Source of the DNA: Sinonovacula constricta
Taxonomy: Eukaryota; Mollusca; Bivalvia; Cardiida; Solecurtidae
Assembly: GCA_007844125.1 (NCBI GenBank)
Contig: CM017558.1
Coordinates: 43,024,769 to 43,088,768 of the forward strand
Direction of reading: 5' to 3'
Length of the DNA stretch: 64,000 bases
Positions within the stretch are counted from its first letter, which is position 1, and each line of letters begins with the position of its first letter. The notes below the pieces were generated by a model. The model saw only the letters and a list, made by a program, of their open reading frames with translations. It was not told where the DNA came from and did no database searches. Position numbers and translations under genes: made by a program. Of this stretch, positions 33,840 through 44,309 are shown piece after piece.

Positions 33840-33939
33840 CTTGTGAACGGTAGCTGCGCATGCATTCACTTCTTTCTATTTTCAACCCCGAAAATGATAT
33901 TCTTCTTGCTCTGCTCGCCATGTTGGATTTTTCGGCCAA
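33840..33939 (-). CDS. Possible first coding exon of a host gene
   Basis: Minus-strand ATGs at 33939 and 33921. The second lies in CCAACATGGCGAG, a YY1-type start context. The frame reads MASRARRISFSGLKIERS and continues to TCACAAG|GTGTGA, a usable donor (GT at 33839-33838) that leaves phase 1. Exons A and B downstream accept that phase. No protein family is recognised, and the whole gene model is an inference from signals. Confidence 0.3.
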
Positions 33940-33976
33940 TCAGATTCAAGAAAATAGTATCCACAATGCATTACGC
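33914..33976 (-). promoter_or_regulatory. Housekeeping-type promoter signals
   Basis: Three signals lie within about 65 bp. They are CTCGCCATGTTGG (YY1-like on the minus strand, overlapping the start codon), GGCCAATCAG (CCAAT box on the plus strand) and TATCCACAATGCATTACGCG, which resembles the ZNF143/SBS site (CCCACAATGCATTG-like). Such clusters mark TATA-less, often bidirectional promoters in animals. No TATA box is seen. Confidence 0.35.
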
Positions 33977-34540
33977 GTGTTACTTAGTGTTTTGTTTTGT
34001 AAACATTGTCAAGGTGTTTGAACTACGAACTTTTCAAATGTAAACACCACTTTGTCGGCTTATCAATAATAAGCCCCCCAACTTTAGGGCCGATTCGATG
34101 GGTTACATGGGATATATTAATGACCCCTAGCAGTTCATAATCAAATTATTTGTATCTATAACTCGAATTAAGTCTATATTACCCTAGGTGTGTCCCTTTA
34201 AAGGTTTTTCAATGGTCATTGTGGCCATGTCAATTATGCAAATAAGCACGTATAAATATTAAAAAAAATGAATAAGAAACTAAAAATATACTTTATTTTT
34301 GAAAAGTTGATTAGATTCCATTCATTTTAAAGCAATTTACAAACAAAACTCAACATCTTTTAAAGTTATATATATACTTCTACTTGTCTTACATATGTTG
34401 GTCTAATTTTCATATGATTTGGTTCTTTGTGATTTTTTATGATTTTTAATTTATTTTCATCCAAATTTTGCTTATTCAATCTTAATATATTATTTAGAAA
34501 TCTGCTTATAACTAACCATAACCTTAAAGAACAATTAATA
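33977..34540. other. No gene recognised
   Basis: AT-rich spacer before the 650-bp array. Confidence 0.4.
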
Positions 34541-37275
34541 AGCGAAAAGTAAGAACAAATTTATGATGAGACATTTAAGGAAAAGAGCAAACCCGACAGT
34601 TACCGCCTTGGAACGGTCAGTCGGCAATATGGACAGACTGGGGTGCTTAAACCGGTTTTACAGAACTCTAACCTCGCACTTCCGGACGAGTTTCTCAAAT
34701 GCAAGCAACGAAAAGAAAATCGATCTATTTGAAAACAAAATGTCCATGCGCTGATATTTTCTAGACGTTATGACGAAAGTAGTGACGTCATCGAAAAATA
34801 ATGTCCACAAAGTGTTCAGAAAAGGAATATGGTAGTATTTCGATTTGAAAAACAACACAAAAATGGTTGACCACAAATAAAATTAACTTTCCGAATCATA
34901 AACAAATATGACCAGAGACGAATAAATGGTTGTAGCATTCTGTTCATGTGAAGATGGAATTGAAGAACCAAAGTTCAATGTCCATCAAAGGAAATACACG
35001 TAACAATCCTTATACGATGAATTAAATGACAACATAGATTACATGCACGGGGAGATTTTTTACGACCGCCACACTGCACGAGTAACATTGTTTTGACCAT
35101 GAAAAAGAATATATGACAAAGTCCAATGAGTGTTGCAACATATACCAAACTCCGAAAAGGCACAGAACAAAGGTATTTCACATGCAAGCCAAGCGAAAAG
35201 TAAGAACAAATTTGTGATGAATCATTTAAGGAAAAGAGCAAACCCGACAGTTACCGCCTTGGAACGGTCAGTCGGCAATATGGAACGACTGGGGTGCTTT
35301 AACCGGTTTTACAGAGCTCTAAGCTCGCACTTCCTGACGAGTTTCTCAAATGCAAGCAATGAAAAGAAAAACATCTATTTGAAAACAAAATGTCTATGCG
35401 CTGATATTTTCTAGACGTTATGACAAAAGTAGTGACGTCATCGAAAATTAACGAGCACGTAGTGTTCAGAAAAGGAATATGGTAGTATTTCGATTTGAAA
35501 AACAACACAAAAATGGTTGACTAAATAAAATTAACTTTCTGAATCATAAAACAAACATGACCAGAGAAGAATAAATGGTTGTAGCATCCTGTTCATGTGA
35601 AGATGGAATTGAAGAACCAAAGTTCAATGTCCATCAAAGGAAATACACGTAACAATCCTTATAGGATGAATTAAATGACAACATAGATTACATGCACGGG
35701 GAGATTTTTTACGACCGCCACACTGCACGAGTAACATTGTTGTGATCATGAAAAAGAATATATGACACAGTCCTATGAGCATTGCAACATATACCAAACT
35801 CCGAAAAGGCACAGAACAAAGGTATTTCACATGCAAGCCAAGCGAAAAGTAAGAACAAATTTGTGATGAGTCATTTAAGGAAAAGAGCAAACCCGACAGT
35901 TACCGCCTTGGAACGGTCAGTCGGCAATATGGAACGACTGGGGTGCTTTAACCGGTTTTACAGGGCTCTAAGCTCGCACTTCCTGACGAGTTTCTCAAAT
36001 GCAAGCAACGAAAAGAAAAACATCTATTTGAAAACAAAATGTCTATGCGCTGATATTTTCTAGACGTTATGACGAAAGTAGTGACGTCATCGAAAAATAA
36101 CGAGCACGTAGTGTTCAGAAAAGGAATATGGTAGTACAGTCAACTCTCGTTATCTCAAATTTCAAGGGACCGTAGAAAATAGTTTGAGATATCCGAAGTT
36201 TGAGTAATCCGAATTTGAGGATAGTTTGTGTAAATCTTAAAAATCTTACCTGCTACATGATGACTGGTAATGACTGAAATTCCTTGTTATATCTGCCACT
36301 GTAAACTAATTTTCTGCAAGTTTGTGTGGTTTTGCATGTTTAAAGTGTTATTAGATTTTTTACAATGCAATTTAATATCAGCTGCAAGAAAGTTTAATGT
36401 CGATCTGACTATCCCCCCCAGTACTAAGACCGGGTCCTTCATCAGATTGCTCGACACTTTCTCGTGTCTGGTCTGTTGCCATAACCAATCTTATTTTTCT
36501 ATTCAATAATCAGTACTTGTATTGATGGTAGGTAGTGGAAGGATGATAAAATCACTAACGCGACCTCCCATTTTATATACAAGTTGAGAAGGCCGTGTCA
36601 AGTTCTCAAAAACTGTTACAACAACAAGAACAAACTGAAACACTTTAATCAGCGTTAATTGATTAACGAAATTGTTGTTCATTAAATCAGCTAATTAAAT
36701 AATAATCGATTAATCTCTTCTCTAAATAACGTGACATCCTGATTGCCGATAATTGGCGATAAAACTCCCGCCCAAATCTTCGCGAGTTTCACGGTAGGTG
36801 TGAAAATCACTATTGTTGCCGTTTTGCATCTTATAGCAATTTGAAGTTTGAGATAGACCAACCTTTTTCAACGCTTTTATACGTGTGGGGACAAATAATT
36901 TAGTTTGATATATCCGATAATTTGACACATCCGAATTTGAGTTAAGCGGAATCGATCTATATAGAAACTATAGGGAAAAAACGGGACCGTAGAAAACAGT
37001 TTGACATAACCGGAAATTTAAATAACCGATTTTGAGATAACGAGAGTTGACTGTATTTCGATTTGAAAAACAACACAAAAATGGTTGACCAAATAAAATT
37101 AACTTTCTGAATCATAAACAAACATGACCAGAGACGAATAAATGGTTGTAGCATCCTGTTCATGTGAAGATGGAATTGAAGAACCAAAGTTCAATGTTCA
37201 TCAAAGGAAATACACGTAACAATCTTTATAGGATGAATTAAATGGCAACATAGATTACATGCACAGGGAGTTTTT
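34541..37275 (-). repeat. Tandem array of Penelope-associated units (family 2), about 650-bp period
   Basis: GACAGTTACCGCCTTGGAAC recurs at about 34595, 35246 and 35895 (periods 651 and 649). Units read in reverse orientation to those at 14.3-15.8 kb and are about 125 bp longer because of an extra block containing AACAACACAAAAATGGTTGA. The third unit is split by a pogo-like MITE. The array runs directly into the 5' region of Penelope-like copy B near 37275-37290, and similar sequence precedes copy D at 63.89 kb, so it behaves as the element's pseudo-LTR. Repeated open frames inside are by-products of the repeat. Confidence 0.8.
36137..37053. mobile_element. pogo/Tigger-like non-autonomous element
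   Basis: 917 bp. The terminal inverted repeats are CAGTCAACTCTCGTTATCTC and its reverse complement at 37053; imperfect inverted similarity continues for about 85 bp (GGGACCGTAGAAAA appears at both ends). TA flanks both sides (36135-36136, 37054-37055). The empty site GGTAGTATTTCGATTTG is visible in the neighbouring array units (about 34829 and 35482), which proves the insertion and the TA duplication. No transposase frame remains. Confidence 0.9.
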
Positions 37276-37289
37276 TTAAGACCTCATAT

Positions 37290-39540
37290 AGATAAACAGT
37301 CTCAACATAAACGACATTTCATGAAAATCAAATACATTAATAAAGGGATTGATTTTATCGACTTACCTAGTATCTTTCGGGACAAAAATATCATCAATAA
37401 AATCCCCAGTTACTTCGAAAACAAAGAAAACCTAATGATTTGTTATAAGTACAAAAAACCCATTAGAGGTCTTATTTTTAATTACAACTAAACAGTAGCA
37501 GACCTTAACCTAAATGACCCTTCTCAAGATTCTTGTTACTGTTCAACTTCACCTTTCTGTTATGTACCTTCTGGCCATATCATTACTGGGGAATTAAACA
37601 TCATCGATGACTATAAATTGAGAAAATTACTATTTAATGGTCCGAAATATCGCCTGCCAGATGAAATAGATTTTGACCTTTGTTGCAAAGAAATTGCTGA
37701 TGCAATTAATCTGTTTGCCGATCGCTGGTGTAAGAGAGAAAACACGGATACAGTAGCACTTAATACTTGGAGTAAGCCATTTTTAAGATAATAAAAAATC
37801 GCGTTAAATTCTACCGCTCCCATACTTCTAGTTTACTTAAGAAACCTTTTTATCACTTAAAACATCTAAAACAGTCCTTTCAGAATATTCACGATAAATT
37901 TGTACTTGTACCTGCAGACAAAGCTTCAAACAACATAATTTTTGTCTGACGACTATATTACAAAAATGTACTGAGTGCTGAGGTATTCACCACCAGCTCT
38001 TAGTCTTGCACCAAACTTGACTTTCAGACAGTCATTGACAAACATAAACAGATATTGCATAATTTCAATATTAAAATAGAACCAAAGCTAGAAAAACTTC
38101 CCTCCTTGTACTGGATTTCTAAGCTTCACAAAACACCATACAAGTCACGATTCATAGCTAATTCTAACTGTAGCACCACCACTTACATATCTAAACTATT
38201 TACGTCTTGCCTTACAGCCGTTCGCAATCAAGTTGTTAAACATTGTGAAAAAGTGTATGAAAATTCAGGAATTAACATTTTTGGTCTATTATTTTTTTTT
38301 CAGAAGTCTTAGACAAGTTTCTTACTTTAAACTTTCATTGCTGTGCAGTAAATACTTACGATTTCTCTACGCTGTACACTTCTTTACCTCATGATTTAAT
38401 TAAAACAAAATTGATTGCTCTTATTGAGAAAACATTTGCTCGAGAGCAACGTCTATATATTGCATGTCATGAAAATAATGCATCTTTTACCAACACTTTC
38501 TTAGAAAAGTTTACTATGTGGACTTTCACGGATGTTTGTGAAGCTTTACGTTTTCTATTAGACAATATTTACATAAAATGCGGTGACACTTTATTTAGAC
38601 AAGTAATTGGTATCCCTATGGGAACCAACTGTGCACCTTTAATTGCAGATTTGTTTTTTTACTGCTTTGAACGTGGTTTCATGTTAACTTTATCCCCTTC
38701 AAACCAAAGCCACATTATAGAGGCTTTCAATTTAATGTCACGCTATCTTGACGATATTCTAACTATAGATAATCCTTTCTTTTCTCAAATGATCCATCTG
38801 ATTTACCCTCCAGAATTTACCCTTAATAAAGCAAATAACTGGCATTTAAATGCAGCATTTCTAGACATTGAGATCAATATTTCCAATGACAACGTCTCTA
38901 CTAAAATCTATGACAAGAGAGATGAATTCAACTTAAGTTTTGTGAATTATTCATACCTTGATGGTGATTCACCTCGTGCTAGCTCCTATGGTATTTACAT
39001 ATCACAACTTACAAGGTTTGCACGAGTTTGTACCTGTATATTTCTTCTAAACTGTTACAGCAAGGCTTTCGTTTTCATAAATTGAGAAAGGCGTTTTCAA
39101 AATTCTTTCACCGCAATGGTTTTATTGCTTCTAAGTATAATAGCAGTATGAAAACAATGATGCAGAAAGGCATAAGCCATCCTGCATTTTATGGAAATGT
39201 TTTATACAAGTTAAAGAAGATCAAGGGTCTCAATAACTTTTCTGACCACTTTACAAAACTTATCAGAAAATGTATTGCAGACGGTTACAACCCGGGAATC
39301 CTTCAATGTACTGCGTTGCTTGCAACTGACCCTTTTACAGCCAAATACTTGCTTTTAAATTACACGATGACCGGACAGTTCGTTGAGACTATATGAAAAC
39401 AGTGACTTAAAGCCATAATTGGACAGTCACTGTTGGATTTCTTGTCTCTTTATCTCTCCAGTCGTGCCCTATATAGGTGGGACAACTTGAGCATTCTCCA
39501 TACCCTTTACGTGAGATTGCACAGTAGGTATAACATTTTT
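37290..39540 (+). mobile_element. Penelope-like RT element, copy B (longest)
   Basis: Plus-strand frames cover an N-terminal region (about 37330-37790: SYFENKENLMICYKYKKP, a Cys-rich CYCSTSPFC, HIITGELNIIDDYKLRKLLF), then VLVPADKASNN near 37910, PSLYWISKLHKTPYKSRFIA, YDFSTLYTSLPHDLIKTKL, GIPMGTNCAPLIADLF, SRYLDDILTIDN and the C-terminal FFHRNGF...GISHPAFYGNV block. At least four frame breaks (about 37490, 37790, 37930, 38300) and one near 39050 inactivate it. Its 3' end is TACGTGAGATTGCACAGTAG, also at copy C. Catalytic Asp residues (YDFS, YLDD) are intact. No GIY-YIG domain was seen at either end. Confidence 0.75.
38411..39085 (+). pseudogene. Penelope-like reverse transcriptase palm, copy B
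   Basis: A 224-residue frame from IALIEKTFAREQRLYIACHE through TMWTFTDVCEALRFLLDNIY, GIPMGTNCAPLIADLF, SRYLDDILTIDN, FLDIEINISNDNV and FVNYSYLDGDSPRASSYG. It shifts frame just after YISQLTRFARVC; the continuation is in 39028-39396 (LLQQGFRFHKLRKAFSKFF ... GISHPAFYGN). Both catalytic aspartates of YLDD are present. Confidence 0.8.
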
Positions 39541-39566
39541 TGTACCTTTATCATATATAATATATA

Positions 39567-39848
39567 GGTAAATAAGAAAAGGTCCTATCAAAATTGTCAC
39601 AGATATTTAAATTTTATCTACCAATAGACAAAGGCAAACAAGGTAAATGCAAATGTGACAAAACAAGTAGACGAGACATAACACACATAAACAAACCACC
39701 AGTTACCGCCTTGGAACGGTCAATCGGCAAAAGGGCCAACTGGGGTGCTTAAATCTGGTTTGTGGAGCGCTCCAACCTCGTATTTCCTGAAGGTTTTCGT
39801 ATCAAACAAACAGTGTAAATAACAACATCCCGTCAAAGTGAAACAACT
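39567..39848 (-). mobile_element. Core-repeat element (family 1), minus strand
   Basis: Constant 3' end at 39567 (AGGTAAATAAGAAAAGG), core at about 39705-39790, CCCGTCAAAGTGAAACAACT at 39831-39850. It sits at the downstream end of the minus-strand Gypsy element. The 18-mer CTTTATCATATATAATAT lies immediately left (39546-39563) and also immediately before the copy at 17.5 kb. Confidence 0.75.
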
Positions 39849-40437
39849 ATGTAGACTAGAGTCAGTGGGATCAGTACTTGGACTTGGAGAATGTGAACAA
39901 TTGTCAGATTGTTCCAATTTGCCCGAGCAAGAGACTTATTTGTTGGGGTCTCTGAGACTACATTATAATTATGGGTATCAGGTAAGTGTTAACTTGACCT
40001 GGCAGAACTGGAACACAGACAAACATTGTCTCTTTTTCTGATGACGTTTTATCTCCCTCACTTTCATGAACATTAGATGAACAACTTGTATGTTTCATCA
40101 AAGGTTTACATCTTTGTTTACTAGAGATACACTTAGACTGTTCAGAAGCAAGATTTGGACAAGGCAAAATTAAATTTCTATGTTGAGTCTTGATAGGTCC
40201 TCTCTTATCCTCTAACTGTACTTGTACGACAGGGTTGTCTGGATTGGGAATAGAGACTACACCATAAATATCTTGGTCCCATTTGTCAGCAAGTTTCTAA
40301 GTTCCTTTTAAACCAACCTTACGTTTAGGTACGCGACCACCAACTTCTAACATGGTGTGCCACCCATACTGTTGCTTATTTTTTGCTTACTTGCTTTTCA
40401 GCTTCTTCGGCGGCTGTCCTATAAACTGTAAGCGTTG

Positions 40438-40698
40438 TTAAAAATTTCTTTGTATAGAGTGCCAGCCGTACATGAGGTAATGGGCTGCGTAGCCAGTCGC
40501 GTCATTCTTGGTCGCGTTGTACGCTTGTATGAGTAGTGCTATGTATGACTTCCAGTCGGACTTTTGATAGTTTTCTAGGGTGCCGAGCATTTTAACAGGG
40601 TTTGATTCTGCTGAACCATTACCCATTGGATGGTATGGTGTAGTTTTTGACTTCTTAATGCATGCAATCTTGCATAACTTCTTGACATTATGACTCAA
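40438..40698 (-). pseudogene. Gypsy integrase core, C-terminal part
   Basis: An 86-residue frame: KTTPYHPMGNGSAESNPVKM then DWKSYIALLIQAYNATKNDA and a YLMYGW-type GPY-like end. The catalytic Glu of the D,D35E triad sits in GSAESN (consensus G..ER.N). The upstream Asp residues fall in the frame-broken stretch 40700-40860. Confidence 0.75.
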
Positions 40699-40863
40699 GA
40701 AGTTACGGCCTTGTTCACTGTGGAGTTGTTCAGGGAAACCATAATATTGAAAGAAACCTTTATACAGAGCCTTGGCCGTTGTAAGAGCAGACTGATTGCG
40801 ACAGGAGATAGCCTGTGCAAAACGAGTAAAATGGTCTACAATAACCAGAATGTTTCAAAAGTT

Positions 40864-41133
40864 TTAAAAAGTCAATGGAACAAGCTCCATAGGCCTGGTG
40901 GTATGAATTGTCTGCAATTCTGCAAACGGTCTGGAAAATGTAGTTTTCCGACGGATACAACGTCCACTTTGTTCAACCCATCGTGAAATATTAGCATCCA
41001 TAATAGGCCAATAAAACCGTTGCTTAGCTAACCATTCCCTGGTGACCTCCATCATTATGAATGCCTCTAAGAGCATTATTCCGATGAGAAAACGGGATAA
41101 CAAGCTGCTTAACCTGACTTCCATCTGTAGCAT
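40864..41133 (-). pseudogene. Gypsy integrase zinc-binding region
   Basis: The frame contains EWLAKQRFYWPIMDANISRW and SGRCIRRK, the HHCC-domain part of Gypsy integrases (GH..K....R..YWP.M...I...V..C..C). The His pair is in another frame just upstream (LRGIHNDGGHQG), so a frameshift separates them and one Cys is replaced by Ser. Confidence 0.7.
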
Positions 41134-41384
41134 CTATAAAAAATACCTTTATCTAGGAATAGACGATCTGGATCTTTCAGACATTTCTCGCTGATGCTGA
41201 CTCCTGACTTAGTGTCTGTCTTGAAAATTTACCAGCCCTAATCAGCTCTATAATCCGCTGTAAAATTTGATCTGAACTCTGCTCTATCTTTCAGTCTATC
41301 TTGGCTACAGCCTCAGTGCTATCTTGGCTACTGTGCAATCTCACGTAAAGGGTATGAAGACTGCTCAAGTTGTCTCACCTATAT

Positions 41385-42705
41385 AGGGCACGGCTGGAGA
41401 GATGAAAAGATGAAAAAAACAAGAAATCCAACAGTAACTTCCAATTATGACTTTAGGTCACTGTTTTCATATAGTCTCAACGACCTGTTCGGTCATCGTG
41501 TACTTTAAAAGCAATGCAAGTTCTTGACTGCAAAAGGGTCAATTGCAAGCAATGCAGTACAACGAAGGATTCTCGGGTTGTAACTGTCAGCAATAGATAA
41601 GTTTTGTAAAATGGTCAGAAAAGTTATTGAGACCCTTGATTTTTTTAACGTGTATAAAACATTTCCATAAATAGCAGGATAGCTTAAGCCTTTCTGCATA
41701 CTGTTATTATATTCAGAAGCAATAAAATCATGGTGGTGAAAGAACTTTGATAACGCTTTTCTTAATTTATGAAAACGAAAGCCTTGATGTAAAAGTTTAG
41801 TAGAAATAACCCGGTTTCTAGCATTGGAATCTTCTACATTAGTACAAACTCGTGCAAACCTTGTAAGTTGTGATATGTAATTACCACAGGAGCTAGCACG
41901 AGGTGAATCACCGTCAAGGTATGGATAATTCACAATACTAAATTTAATATCATCTTTCTTGTCATAGATTTTAGTAGAGACGTTGTCATTGGAAATATTG
42001 ATCTCAATGTCTAGAAATGCTGCATTTAAATTTCAGTTATTTGCTTTATTAAGGGTACTTCTGGAGGGTAAATCAGATAGATCATTTGAGAAAAGAAAGG
42101 ATTATCTATAGTAAAAATATCGTCAAGATAGCGTGACGTTAAATTGGAAGCCTCTATAATGTAGTTTTGGTTAGAAGGGGATAAAGTTAACACGAAATCA
42201 CGTTCAAAGCAGTAAAACAACAAATCTGCAATTAAAGGCGCACAGTTGGTTCCCATAGAAATACCAATTTCTTGTCTAAATAAAGTGTCACCGCATTTTT
42301 ATGTAAATAGTGTCAAATAGTAAACATAGAGCTTCACAAACATCCGTGCAAGTCCACATAGTAAACTTTTCTAAGAAAGTGTTGGTAAAAAATGCATCAT
42401 TTTCATGACATGCAATATATAGACGTTGCTCTCGAGCAATTGTTTTCTCAATAAGAGCAATCAATTTGGTTTTAATTAAATCATGAAGCAAAAAAGTGTA
42501 CATCGTAGAGAAATCGTAACCATTAACTGCAGAGCAATAAAAGTTTAAAGTACGAAACTTGTCTAAGACTTCTGAAGAACTCTTAATAGACCAAAAAATG
42601 TTACTTCCTGAATTTCCATACACTATTTCACAATATTTAACAACGTGATTACGAACGGCTGCAAGGCAAGAAGTAAGTAGATTAGATATGTGAGTTGTGA
42701 TGATT
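41385..42705 (-). mobile_element. Penelope-like RT element, copy C, inside Gypsy element
   Basis: Frames 42623-42288, 42256-42026 and 41933-41505 give YDFSTMYTFLLHDLIKTKL, MGTNCAPLIADLLFYCF, SRYLDDIFTIDN and YISQLTRFARVCTNVED. It is 5'-truncated near 42705 (TSCLAAVRNHVVKYC is readable upstream of the first frame) and ends with the same GAGATTGCACAGTAG as copy B. It lies exactly between protease and integrase of the Gypsy element. Constant 3' end and variable 5' end are typical of target-primed insertion. Confidence 0.75.
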
Positions 42706-42825
42706 GAGCTGACAATATTCCTTGCTGTACCATATACAGTGACAGTCTAATATGGTGAAATAGATATGGTTTCCTTACCACATAATATCAATGGATATGT
42801 GTCTGAAAACAAGAATCACAGAAAT

Positions 42826-43347
42826 CTACCATTCTTCTGGAAGACTATTCCCAGCAGTTGACTCACCTAGATATGACTTACACCTTCGCAGAGCATTTGT
42901 TCCAATGATCACTGGACATGATCTGTTGAACTCATTGTCAGGGATTACTAAAATGGGGGTGTCAAGTTTAAAACAAGACAAAGATGGAATAGAGACTTCA
43001 ACCTCAGTATATCCGAGATAAATGAAAGACGAACCATCTGCAAGTGAAAGGTTTAGTCCAAGAGAATCTAGTGGATGAAGTGAAACACTTGGACTCAAAG
43101 ATCTGAACAGTGAATGACTAATGGTGGATACCATTGAACCAGTATCCAACAGACATTTGTAGTTTACCACATTAAGTAAGACAAAGTGTTCATTTTCATT
43201 ACCAATGCGTTTGTCAGCTAATACATCTTCATCTGTCTGGGCAACCCTTTTACCTACCCTCCCACTACAGAGGCGGTTATCAGTGTGTTGAGTTATTACC
43301 ATTACACCTTGCATAACGGTAGCTCTGCTGACCACGACCACCTCCAC
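42826..43347 (-). pseudogene. Gypsy retropepsin-like protease
   Basis: The frame contains YKCLLDTGSMVSTISHSLF, the DTGS active-site motif of retroviral-type aspartic proteases, followed by LGYTEVEVSIPSLS and CPVIIGTNAL, the usual C-terminal strand (ILG.N/D.L). The protein is Gypsy pol N-terminal; it cleaves Gag-Pol in particles. Upstream Gly/Arg residues come from a decayed nucleocapsid region. Confidence 0.8.
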
Positions 43348-43600
43348 GGTCTCTAAAGTTGTTCTGTGCCTGAAAAGTTACCATAGTTAGTGACATTTCG
43401 GCTAACCTCAATTCTTTGCAAAATTTGGTCTAATTTGTCATCAATCTTCTTGTCTAACTGCAATACAGTTTCGAAAGTTTCTTTTCAAGGGAGACAATTC
43501 TGTTCTCAAAAAAGACTCAGGAAGATATAGGAGTATGTTTCATTTGTTTAGAGATAGTCGCACCAGAAGACATACATGAAAGTGAGGTCTGCGTAGAACT

Positions 43601-44302
43601 CTAATTGTTCAATTCCTTTTCTAGCTTTCTTACTTCTTTCATCAGTAAATTGTAATCTGAGACCGAGTCATATTTGTGTCTAGTGTTTATCTTGAGCATT
43701 TCCGATTGCAAACCAGTCCAGAATTTGTGTCTGAGCAAATCATTCTTGGCTAATCCTGGCAACTGACCTTTGGAAATAATTGACTGTAAGAGTGTTTCAA
43801 ACCTATATGCAAATGCAGTCACTGACTTAGTAGGGTTTTGTTTACGATTGAAAAACTCTAGGATCACGTCTTCTTGAGATGCAGCATCTGCAAACATAAC
43901 TTCCCTCTTCCCAACTATTTCATCAATTGTGGCATCCTGCCCAGGTGGTATAACCATAAATCTAGCAGTGCCCCTGAGTGAACCTCTCACAACGTGCAGA
44001 ATTTGTGCCCGTGTCAAGTCATTATTACTCTGAAAGCATTGCACTTCATATTTCCAAAATTGTATAAGACACCTCACCCTTGGGTAGTAATCATCCCCTG
44101 AAAAATATGATATCTTTGGCAAAGTCTGTGGATAGGCAGTAACGGGTCTGGCTATTACAGGAGCAGAAGAAAGTAATGACTGTCTTGAATGAACATTTTG
44201 ATCTGGTGCTGCAATATTTCTCAAAGGAGTTGGCACTCTGGGTTTAGCTCCTTGATTACACACTTTTATCCACTCAGCCAAGCGAGGCCGGGGAGGAGAC
44301 AC
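43601..44302 (-). CDS. Gypsy Gag capsid-like protein
   Basis: A 233-residue intact frame. After a Pro-rich N-terminus (MSPPRPRLAEW) comes PKISYFSGDDYYPRVRCLIQ, FWKYEVQCFQSN, ILHVVRGSLRGTARFMV, EDVILEFFNRKQNPTKSV and FAYRFETLLQSI. This is the retrotransposon-Gag/PNMA-like capsid fold seen in Gypsy elements (FSG...F..W..EV motif). It ends in a charged helix (MKEVRKLEKELNN). It packages element RNA. No zinc knuckle is in this frame. It is the longest intact coding frame of this element; there is no evidence of domestication. Confidence 0.75.
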   Translation of the reverse strand: MSPPRPRLAEWIKVCNQGAKPRVPTPLRNIAAPDQNVHSRQSLLSSAPVIARPVTAYPQTLPKISYFSGDDYYPRVRCLIQFWKYEVQCFQSNNDLTRAQILHVVRGSLRGTARFMVIPPGQDATIDEIVGKREVMFADAASQEDVILEFFNRKQNPTKSVTAFAYRFETLLQSIISKGQLPGLAKNDLLRHKFWTGLQSEMLKINTRHKYDSVSDYNLLMKEVRKLEKELNN

Positions 44303-44309
44303 CTTTTAA

